DNA of 10,805 nucleotides from contig URVA01000043.1 in the NCBI GenBank assembly GCA_900551155.1, positions 1-10,805 of the forward strand. The letters are read 5' to 3'. This stretch comes from an uncultured Eggerthella sp. GTDB lineage: Bacteria > Actinomycetota > Coriobacteriia > Coriobacteriales > Eggerthellaceae. Positions 1 through 5,833 of this stretch are shown here, in pieces. Both the position numbers and the translations under genes were made by a program. The notes beneath the pieces were generated by a model, which worked only from the letters and a program-made list of their open reading frames with translations, was not told the DNA's origin and did not search any database. The stretch's first letter is position 1. Each line of letters starts with the position of its first letter.

Positions 1-913
1 GGGCGCGGTATTGAATGCGGCAGCTGAGCTAGTAGAGGTAGAACCACCTGCACGACCTCCGCTTTTGTGTCCAGGATGCCCTCATCGCGGTTCTTTCTAT
101 GCGACCAAAGCAACCTTCGATCGCGGCAGCAAGGGAATTTTCTGCGGAGATATTGGGTGCTACACACTTGGCAATGCTAAGCCTCTTGATGCGGTAGATA
201 CCTGTTTATGTATGGGTGCGGACATCACCATCGCTCAAGGCTTTAGTATTGTTGAGCCCAACAAGAAAGCCCTTGCTTTCATTGGCGATTCAACCTTTTT
301 TGCAAGTGGCATGACGGGTGTGGCAAATGCGGTATACAACCAGCATGACATTACCATTGTGGTTTTGGATAATGCCACCACCGCGATGACCGGTTCGCAA
401 CCTCATCCTGGAACTGGGGTTACCCTTATGGGACCAAAGAGCGAACCAATTTCTATCGAAAAGGTTTTACGGGCGCTGGGCGTGTCGGTTATCACCCATG
501 CTAATCCGTTGCACTTAGACGATGCGATCAAGGCAGCAAAAGAAGCCATTGCCTACGATGGTCCTTCGGCAATTATTTACGAATCGCCCTGCATTAAATT
601 GATTAAGCCAAGCAAGCCTGTTGAAGTAGATTTAGAAGCATGCACCAACTGCGGACGTTGTGTCTTAAAGTTGGGTTGTCCTGCTCTTTCTTGGGATGCC
701 GAAAATCGCCATCCTGTTGTTGATGCTTCGCTTTGTAATGGTTGCGGTCTGTGCACCTATGTATGCAATGACGGCGCTTTAATATGCAGGGAACTTAATG
801 AAGGTGCCTTGCAGCAACCACGCGCTTTGCAGCAATCAGATAAGTTGCAATGTCCAGATGGTAATGTTTCTTCTGTTGGCAACGCTTCTTGCGAGGAGGT
901 TAGCAATGATTAA
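1..913 (+). CDS. iorA: Indolepyruvate ferredoxin oxidoreductase, alpha subunit (3' part, 5' end outside window)
   Basis: Large subunit of the thiamine-diphosphate enzyme that oxidatively decarboxylates aryl pyruvates (indolepyruvate, phenylpyruvate) to arylacetyl-CoA while reducing ferredoxin. The frame is open to the left edge (first whole codon at base 2), so the TTG at 11 is internal and about half of a usual ~600-residue protein is present. Visible: CPGCPHRG (68-91), typical of IorA; a TPP-binding block starting GDSTF (about 284) and ending LDNATTAMTG (about 394); and a C-terminal double 4Fe-4S ferredoxin domain with CxxCxxCx5CP (from 641) and CxxCxxCxxxC (from 734). After the last cluster there is a tail of roughly 35 polar residues with a repeated LQQ. 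The stop codon overlaps the start of iorB by 8 bp, indicating translational coupling of the two subunits. Identification is firm; the exact aryl pyruvate preference is not readable. Confidence 0.95.
   Translation, partial: GAVLNAAAELVEVEPPARPPLLCPGCPHRGSFYATKATFDRGSKGIFCGDIGCYTLGNAKPLDAVDTCLCMGADITIAQGFSIVEPNKKALAFIGDSTFFASGMTGVANAVYNQHDITIVVLDNATTAMTGSQPHPGTGVTLMGPKSEPISIEKVLRALGVSVITHANPLHLDDAIKAAKEAIAYDGPSAIIYESPCIKLIKPSKPVEVDLEACTNCGRCVLKLGCPALSWDAENRHPVVDASLCNGCGLCTYVCNDGALICRELNEGALQQPRALQQSDKLQCPDGNVSSVGNASCEEVSND
893..899 (+). promoter_or_regulatory. Ribosome binding site deciding the iorB start
   Basis: GAGGAGG, near-perfect Shine-Dalgarno, 6 nt before ATG 906 and inside the 3' end of iorA. 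It argues against the longer upstream reading of the same frame (from 798), which has no comparable site and would add residues unrelated to the IorB N-terminus. Confidence 0.85.
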
Positions 914-1520
914 TATTTCTCTCGCGGGAATTGGTGGCCAGGGTAGTGTCCTGGCTGCAAAAATACTTGCAGAAACCGCACGCTCTAAGGGTTGGCAGGT
1001 ACGCACTGCTGAAACAACAGGAATGGCCCAGCGTGGTGGTAATGTTATGAGCCATGTTCGCATGGGGGATAAGGGTGAAGAAGTATTTTCCCCTCTTCCT
1101 GCTCAAGGATCGGATGATCTTATTATTGCGCTTGAGCCAGGGGAAGGATTGCGTGCTTTGTCTCTCTTAAAGCCTCAAGGGGTGCTTGTTACTGCAGCTT
1201 CAGGGGTGGCGCCTGTTGTTTCAAGCTTTAAGACACAGCCCTACATTCCACAGGATATGATTGCTCGCTTGCAACAGAGCGATGCCCATGTTGTTGTGGT
1301 TGATGATGAAGCACTTTGCACGAAGTTGGGGTCTCGTAAGGCATTGAATATCATTATGCTTGCTTCAGCTTTGTCTGCAGTAAATGATCCTTGTAATAAC
1401 AATGCATTATGCGGAAAAATCACTCTGCACGATATGCGCGAGATAATTCCTTCGTGCGTTAAAGAGCGTTTTGTGCCCCTTAATCTTGCTGCTATTGATT
1501 TAGTGGAACAAAATGCATAA
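906..1520 (+). CDS. iorB: Indolepyruvate ferredoxin oxidoreductase, beta subunit
   Basis: Small (gamma-domain type) subunit that completes the IorAB complex with the preceding gene; 204 residues, a normal length for IorB (about 190-230). The N-terminus has the nucleotide-binding-like GIGGQG (residues 8-13) and then GMAQRGG (residues 39-45), both hallmarks of the POR gamma/IorB family. I place the start at ATG 906 although the frame is open further upstream: a strong GAGGAGG site lies at 893-899 with a 6-nt spacer, and the protein then begins directly with the family's usual MINISLAGIGGQG. The start lies inside the last codons of iorA. The iorA-iorB order and overlap are standard for this enzyme. 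A 61-bp gap without an obvious terminator leads to the ligase gene, so one transcript is likely. Confidence 0.94.
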   Translation: MINISLAGIGGQGSVLAAKILAETARSKGWQVRTAETTGMAQRGGNVMSHVRMGDKGEEVFSPLPAQGSDDLIIALEPGEGLRALSLLKPQGVLVTAASGVAPVVSSFKTQPYIPQDMIARLQQSDAHVVVVDDEALCTKLGSRKALNIIMLASALSAVNDPCNNNALCGKITLHDMREIIPSCVKERFVPLNLAAIDLVEQNA

Positions 1521-1581
1521 TACTTTACTAAACTAAAGAGCATATCGGTTCCGTCCTGAAAGCTAGACGAAAGGCTGCGCA

Positions 1582-2817
1582 ATGGAGCTTACAACTGAAC
1601 AGTTTGATGTATTAAAGGAAGAATTCAAAACACTGAAGGACCGCTCGCCTTTTTATGTCAAGAAGTTTGAGGGCATTGATCTGAGTGATGTACAGACACA
1701 AGAAGATTTTGAAAAGCTTCCTTTTTCGGAAAAGGCAGACTTGCGCGATGTGTATCCTTTGGGGTTAGCTGCCGTTCCAGAAGAAAAAATTGTACGCGTA
1801 CATTCTTCTTCGGGAACCACCGGTATTCCTGTTGTTATTCCTTACACTCAAAAAGACGTTACCGATTGGGCTATTCAGTTTGCGCGTTGTTATGAGGTAG
1901 CAGGAATTACCAATAAAGATCGTATTCACATTACGCCTGGTTATGGCCTATGGACAGCAGGCATTGGTTTTCAGTTGGGTGCTGAACGTTTAGGCGCGAT
2001 GGCTGTCCCTCTGGGTCCTGGTAATACTGAAAAGCAGCTTCGCATGATGGAAGATCTTCAGTCGACGGTGCTGTGTGCTACCAGCTCTTATGCATTGTTG
2101 CTTGCAGAAGAAATTGCTAAACGCGGTATTCGCGATAAGCTTTCGCTGCGCAAGGGTGTTATTGGTTCAGAACGCTGGAGCGAAAAAATGCGCCATCGTA
2201 TTGAACATGAATTAGGTATTGAGATTTTCGATATTTACGGTCTTACCGAAGTGTATGGCCCAGGCATTGGTATTTCTTGTCATGAACACAATGGCATGCA
2301 TATTTGGAGCGACTATGTATATGCAGAAATCGTAGATCCAAAAACTGGCAAGCCATTGCCTGATGGTGAAATTGGCGAATTGGTTCTTACTACGCTGCGC
2401 AAAGAGGGAGCTCCTCTTGTTCGTTATCGCACCCACGACCTGACGCGTATTATTCCTGGTGATTGCGCTTGCGGTTTAAAGCATCCTCGTATTGATACGT
2501 TAGTTGGTCGTACCGACGATATGTTCAAGGTCAAGGGTGTTAATATGTTCCCTGCTCAGGTTGAAGAAGTAATTGCGGCAACGTCAGGTACTTCTTCGGA
2601 ATATCAGGTAATGATTGAACATATTATGGGCCGCGATGTATTGACTGTTCTTTTCGAAACGGAATTAACGGGCGATGCACTCAAGCATTGCGAATCCGAA
2701 TTGGAACTTATTTTTAAGGCTAAGATTGGCTGTACTCCCGATGCGAAGGGTGTGCCGCTGGGTGAACTACCTCGTTCGGAAAAGAAAACCCAGCGCATCT
2801 TCGACAGCCGTTATTAA
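1582..2817 (+). CDS. paaK: Phenylacetate-CoA ligase family protein (AMP-forming)
   Basis: Adenylate-forming ligase of the PaaK family, joining an arylacetate and CoA with ATP to give arylacetyl-CoA, AMP and PPi; 411 residues, slightly shorter than the usual ~430. Visible motifs: phosphate loop SSSGTTGIP (residues 75-83), the YGLTEVYGPG adenylation motif (219-228), RYRTHDL (281-287), and the hinge segment GRTDDMFKVKGVNMFP (309-324) leading into the small C-terminal domain. A CHEHNGMH segment after YGLTEVYGPG and a CxCG pair (residues 294-297) look like family features. GAAAGG at 1569-1574 precedes the ATG by 7 nt. Its place behind iorAB suggests it acts on the same arylacetyl-CoA pool, either activating arylacetates for the reductive direction of IorAB or, less usually, running backwards to yield ATP. 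Family is firm; direction and exact substrate are inferred. Confidence 0.92.
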   Translation: MELTTEQFDVLKEEFKTLKDRSPFYVKKFEGIDLSDVQTQEDFEKLPFSEKADLRDVYPLGLAAVPEEKIVRVHSSSGTTGIPVVIPYTQKDVTDWAIQFARCYEVAGITNKDRIHITPGYGLWTAGIGFQLGAERLGAMAVPLGPGNTEKQLRMMEDLQSTVLCATSSYALLLAEEIAKRGIRDKLSLRKGVIGSERWSEKMRHRIEHELGIEIFDIYGLTEVYGPGIGISCHEHNGMHIWSDYVYAEIVDPKTGKPLPDGEIGELVLTTLRKEGAPLVRYRTHDLTRIIPGDCACGLKHPRIDTLVGRTDDMFKVKGVNMFPAQVEEVIAATSGTSSEYQVMIEHIMGRDVLTVLFETELTGDALKHCESELELIFKAKIGCTPDAKGVPLGELPRSEKKTQRIFDSRY

Positions 2818-2862
2818 GCAGTATTGGTTTGCGCCGACCCTTGAATTCATAAGATATTAGTG

Positions 2863-2893
2863 AAGTGCTCGTAGTAAATACGGGCACTTTTAT
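2863..2893 (+). terminator. Intrinsic terminator after the ligase gene
   Basis: Stem AAGTGCTCG (2863-2871) pairs with CGGGCACTT (2881-2889) over 9 bp with one G-U pair and a 9-nt loop, followed by a short T-rich run. It lies 45 bp after the ligase stop codon and probably ends the iorA-iorB-paaK transcript. Confidence 0.7.
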
Positions 2894-3008
2894 TCTCAAA
2901 ACACGTTCAGCGATGCATAGATGCCGTTTGAGATTCGAAAGAGCATCGGTAGCACTATAGTATGATAAAGTGCATCCAGTGATTTTCGAATGTGAACATA
3001 GCAAGGCG

Positions 3009-3048
3009 GTTCAGCGTATTAACACGATGGTTCAACATCGTGCTGAAC
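3009..3048 (+). repeat. Strong interrupted inverted repeat (hairpin)
   Basis: GTTCAG (3009-3014) pairs with CTGAAC (3043-3048), and CACGATG (3023-3029) pairs with CATCGTG (3036-3042). The two stems stack with an 8-nt bulge (3015-3022) on the left side only and a 6-nt loop GTTCAA. Thirteen perfect pairs in 40 nt, not followed directly by a T-run, so not a standard terminator. Confidence 0.65.
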
Positions 3049-3099
3049 AGTGTGTTCGCGGTTTAGTTTTTTCTGATTCATATACCTATCGATATCTAT

Positions 3100-3128
3100 A
3101 GCACACGGTTTTCGCCGGTGCTTTTTTA
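3100..3128 (+). terminator. Terminator-like hairpin upstream of the symporter
   Basis: AGCAC-CGG (3100-3108, bulged A at 3105) pairs with CCGGTGCT (3115-3122) around loop TTTTCG, followed by a run of six T (3122-3127). No gene ends nearby, so it must end an unannotated transcript, back up the ligase terminator, or attenuate transcription into the symporter gene 143 bp downstream. Confidence 0.6.
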
Positions 3129-3270
3129 TTGCATCGTGCAAGAAGGTCGTGTGCGCCTCCATCTATTGCTTTCATTGTAAAGCTCGTTAGTGAATTGCTC
3201 TTATTAAGCTGCTATTTCTAGTTGCTCAGAGCGATTTTAAGGTAGATCCGTAATACGAGGAGATATATTC

Positions 3271-4812
3271 ATGGTGATAAAGATAGGTATTATTGTCATC
3301 TTTATATGTGTTGTGATTGCTATAGGAATATATGCGCGCAAGCATACAAAAAGCGTTGATGGCTTTGTGCTTGGTGGGAGAAGTGTTGGTCCTTGGCTTT
3401 CCGCATTCGCGTTCGGAACAAGCTACTTTTCGGCAGTTATTTTTATTGGTTATGCTGGTCAGTTTGGCTGGAAGTATGGGCTATCTGCTTTTTGGATCGG
3501 AGTAGGTAATGCGCTTTTAGGCTCGCTTCTAGCATGGTGGGTTCTTGGTCCGCGAACACGTGAAATAACCCAGCGCTTAAAAGCAACCACTATGCCCGAA
3601 TTCTTCGGAAAGCGCTATCACTCTAAAGCGCTGCGCATAGCTTCGGCTGCTATTATTTTTGTTTTCCTCATTCCTTATACGGCAAGTGTTTACAATGGTC
3701 TTTCTCGTTTATTTGAAATGGCGTTTGGTCTTCCTTATGAAGTATGCATTGTTGGCATGGCTGTTGTTACCTGCATCTATGTTGTATTGGGTGGATACAT
3801 GGCAACAGTACTGAACGATTTTGTTCAGGGTATTGTTATGCTTATTGGCATTGTTGCGGTAATCGCAGCAGTCCTTGCAGGACAGGGCGGATTTAGCGAA
3901 GCAATTATTTCGTTGTCGCAAATTCCTGCCGAAGGAACGAGCCTCAACGGTGCTTTTGTGTCAATGTTTGGTCCCGATCTGTTCAATTTGCTTGGCGTTG
4001 TTATTCTGACTTCGCTTGGAACGTGGGGATTGCCTCAAATGGTATCCAAGTTCTATGCCATTAAATCTGGTCCCGCTATTAAACAGGGTGCCATTATCTC
4101 TACCGTGTTTGCTTTCGTGGTAGCAGGCGGTAGCTATTTCTTGGGTGGTTTTGCTCGCTTGTTTGGGGACGAAATTGCCTTTAGCGCGCAAGGAACACCA
4201 ATTTATGACTCTATTATTCCCACCATGCTCAGTGGATTGCCTGACATTCTGCTTGGTATTGTGGTTGTTCTAGTGCTTTCGGCATCTATGTCTACCTTGT
4301 CTTCGTTGGTTTTGACTTCTTCATCATCACTTACTCTTGATCTGCTGAAAGGCAACGTAATTAAGTCAATGGACGACAAAGGACAGATCGTTTGGATGCG
4401 TGGTTTGATTGCGGTGTTCGTTATTATTTCTGCGGTTTTAGCGCTCATTCAATACACGTCCACGATTACCTTCATTGCACAGTTGATGAGTATTTCTTGG
4501 GGTGCTTTGGCAGGCGCCTTCCTAGGGCCGCTTTTGTGGGGATTGTTCAGTGGTCGTATTTCAAAAGCAGCAGTTTGGGCAAGTTTTATTGTTGGTGTGG
4601 GACTGACGGTATCAAATATGTTTTTAGGCTTTATCGATTCACCTATTAACTGCGGTGCCCTTGCTATGCTTTTGTCGTTAGCAATTGTTCCTTTGGTAAG
4701 CTTGGTTACCCCTGCAGTACCATTCCAGGTGAAGCCTCCTACGCGTGAAGGTGCTATCGATCGAGAAATTGAGCGCGAATTACGAGCAGAAGCTGAAGCT
4801 GCACGTGGATAG
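3271..4812 (+). CDS. Sodium:solute symporter (SSS family) permease
   Basis: Inner-membrane secondary transporter that couples solute uptake to sodium; 513 residues, mostly hydrophobic, fitting the family's usual 13 membrane helices. Recognisable are the N-terminal DGFVLGGRSVGPWLSAFAFG region (residues 30-49), the loop GGYMATVLNDFVQG (174-187) matching the SSS signature, TWGLPQ (251-256) and a Ser/Thr-rich helix with SASMSTLSS (337-345) where the family's Na2 sodium site lies. A charged cytoplasmic tail follows from about residue 488, ending in Glu/Ala/Arg-rich sequence. The start is supported by GAGGAG at 3257-3262, 8 nt before the ATG. The substrate (amino acid, acetate or other organic acid, pantothenate and so on) cannot be decided; it follows the arylpyruvate genes but is separated by two terminator-like hairpins, so a functional link is only a guess. 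No clear terminator lies before the next gene. Confidence 0.9.
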   Translation: MVIKIGIIVIFICVVIAIGIYARKHTKSVDGFVLGGRSVGPWLSAFAFGTSYFSAVIFIGYAGQFGWKYGLSAFWIGVGNALLGSLLAWWVLGPRTREITQRLKATTMPEFFGKRYHSKALRIASAAIIFVFLIPYTASVYNGLSRLFEMAFGLPYEVCIVGMAVVTCIYVVLGGYMATVLNDFVQGIVMLIGIVAVIAAVLAGQGGFSEAIISLSQIPAEGTSLNGAFVSMFGPDLFNLLGVVILTSLGTWGLPQMVSKFYAIKSGPAIKQGAIISTVFAFVVAGGSYFLGGFARLFGDEIAFSAQGTPIYDSIIPTMLSGLPDILLGIVVVLVLSASMSTLSSLVLTSSSSLTLDLLKGNVIKSMDDKGQIVWMRGLIAVFVIISAVLALIQYTSTITFIAQLMSISWGALAGAFLGPLLWGLFSGRISKAAVWASFIVGVGLTVSNMFLGFIDSPINCGALAMLLSLAIVPLVSLVTPAVPFQVKPPTREGAIDREIERELRAEAEAARG

Positions 4813-4874
4813 CGCATCGCGGTATAGAATAGGTACTAAACAATTTTGATGCCGTTTGAAATTAATAAAGTGGC

Positions 4875-4880
4875 AAGGAG
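4875..4880 (+). promoter_or_regulatory. Ribosome binding site deciding the amidase start
   Basis: AAGGAG, followed by 8 nt and the tandem start codons GTG ATG (4889-4894). It rules in favour of a start here rather than the upstream in-frame TTG at 4856, which would read through this site. Confidence 0.7.
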
Positions 4881-4888
4881 TTTCATAC

Positions 4889-5725
4889 GTGATGCAAAAC
4901 GAAAGAACAGCAGGTAAGAAGCGTACTGCGCAATCTTGTCTTTCTTCTATAGGTGCGCTGTTGTTGATGTTTGTTGTTGCGCTTGGACTTTCAGGGTGTG
5001 CTGCAAACTCTTCCGAGCAAACCGAAGAAAATGTGGGCGCTGTTGAACAGCTTGAAGTTAACGATAAAGGTGTTGATGAAGGCTCTGCAAATTCCGAAGA
5101 CTCCGTAAGCACTGAAGATGAAACATCAAAAGAAGATTCAGTGGCAGATGCTGAAGCTCTTCGAGCAGAACTTGATATTACTGAAGACTATCGCGATAGC
5201 TTTGTTCATGGAGAAAAAGGTTCTGAATATCAGAAATATATTGTTTTGCATGACACAGAAGGCGATGGCGACGCATCAAGTGTTATCGACTATTGGGATG
5301 GCAATGGTGCTGGCGTTGCGGCGCATTTTGTTGTTAACAAGGATGGCAGCATCGTGCAATGTGTTCCGCTTGACTCCATTACCCATCATGCGGGCTTTGG
5401 CGATACGGGTCATAACGAAAAGTATGGCGTAGAGGACGAATCCCGCGATGACAAGGAAGGCACCACTTCGATTGGTTCAGATTTTGCCGATTATGGCATG
5501 AATTCCTATTCAGTTGGTATCGAAATGGTGCATGTGGGCGGATCGGGTGATTATCCGCAAGCGCAACTTGAAGCACTCGATGGACTCATTGCTTATATTG
5601 ATGCTTACTATGGTTTTGAAAGTACGATTATCGATCACAAAGCATGGCGTTCGGGAAACTCTGACACTTCAGCAGAGTTTGCGGAATACTTTGAGAACTA
5701 CAAAGACCATCGTACGCATGATTAA
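4889..5725 (+). CDS. Lipoprotein N-acetylmuramoyl-L-alanine amidase (Amidase_2/AmpD-like)
   Basis: Zinc amidase predicted to cut the amide bond between muramic acid and the peptide stem of peptidoglycan, anchored outside the membrane as a lipoprotein; 278 residues. Positively charged N-terminus, hydrophobic segment (about 18-34) and lipobox LSGC with Cys37 as the lipidated residue; then an acidic, Ser/Glu/Asp-rich linker to about residue 95. The catalytic domain has YIVLHDTE (His121), HHAGF (His166/167), GIEMV (Glu212) and DHKAWRSGNSD (His250, Asp259), which fits the His/His/Asp zinc ligands and catalytic Glu of AmpD-type enzymes. Start: GTG 4889, 8 nt after AAGGAG (4875-4880); the adjacent ATG at 4892 is nearly equal. 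A TTG at 4856 would place extra residues before that ribosome site and is less likely. Role could be wall turnover, recycling or defence against neighbours; the sequence does not say. Confidence 0.85.
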   Translation: MMQNERTAGKKRTAQSCLSSIGALLLMFVVALGLSGCAANSSEQTEENVGAVEQLEVNDKGVDEGSANSEDSVSTEDETSKEDSVADAEALRAELDITEDYRDSFVHGEKGSEYQKYIVLHDTEGDGDASSVIDYWDGNGAGVAAHFVVNKDGSIVQCVPLDSITHHAGFGDTGHNEKYGVEDESRDDKEGTTSIGSDFADYGMNSYSVGIEMVHVGGSGDYPQAQLEALDGLIAYIDAYYGFESTIIDHKAWRSGNSDTSAEFAEYFENYKDHRTHD

Positions 5726-5765
5726 GTAAGTCTTTGAAAAAGCTTCGGAAAATAGCCTAACGATT

Positions 5766-5800
5766 AAGGGCGTGAAACAGGTTAATGTTTCACGCCCTTT
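5766..5800 (+). terminator. Strong terminator between convergent amidase and glf
   Basis: Perfect 13-bp stem AAGGGCGTGAAAC (5766-5778) with GTTTCACGCCCTT (5787-5799), 8-nt loop. It ends the plus-strand amidase transcript. On the minus strand the stem is followed by TTAATCG, a weak T-tract, so it may also end glf but less efficiently. Confidence 0.8.
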
Positions 5801-5833
5801 GCATGTCGAGATGTTTTGTAACACCAAAATGAT

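Larger units (their letters stand above)
2933..3128 (+). ncRNA. Candidate structured RNA or transcribed leader (unrecognised)
   Basis: Between the ligase terminator and a second hairpin-plus-T-run are two well-formed foldable units: an 8-bp stem (2933-2940 with 2984-2991) closing over a 5-bp inner stem (2952-2956 with 2969-2973), and a 13-bp interrupted hairpin (3009-3048). The series ends in a terminator-like hairpin. That is the layout of a small stand-alone RNA or of an attenuated leader. It does not match what I know of tRNA, tmRNA, SRP RNA, RNase P RNA or T-box leaders, and no promoter is clear. Treat it as a hypothesis from folding by eye. Confidence 0.25.
2818..3270. other. 453-bp gene-free, structure-rich intergenic region
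   Basis: No credible coding frame: the short frames lack ribosome sites and the longer minus-strand one mostly overlaps the ligase gene. It holds, in order, the ligase terminator (2863-2891), an 8-bp inverted repeat ATTCGAAA/TTTCGAAT (2933-2940 and 2984-2991) enclosing a smaller GCACT/AGTGC hairpin, a strong two-part hairpin (3009-3048), a T-rich patch near 3062-3073, a second terminator-like hairpin (3100-3127), and then about 140 bp of leader to the symporter. I found no convincing -35/-10 pair; TATAGT at 2956 and TATGAT at 2961 are possible -10 elements without good partners. It may contain a small RNA or a regulated leader. Confidence 0.6.

Noticed and set aside
2720..3004. Minus-strand frame of 94 codons across the end of the ligase and the intergenic region.
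   Set aside because: It is mostly antisense to the ligase, has no ribosome site or recognisable family, and overlaps the terminator.
3045..3057. LexA/SOS box.
   Set aside because: GAAC and GTTC are separated by 5 bp rather than the usual 4, and no SOS gene is nearby.
4449..4817. Minus-strand frame of 122 codons opposite the symporter's 3' end.
   Set aside because: A shadow of the symporter gene; its content mirrors the repeated hydrophobic codons of the sense strand.
2920..4864. Direct repeat GATGCCGTTTGA(G/A)ATT at 2920-2935 and 4849-4864, both in intergenic DNA.
   Set aside because: A 16-base match with one mismatch is roughly what chance gives in a 10.8-kb window, and the flanks do not agree.
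4856..4888. Upstream TTG start for the amidase.
   Set aside because: The good AAGGAG site lies downstream of it, and the extra 11 residues spoil an otherwise standard lipoprotein signal peptide.
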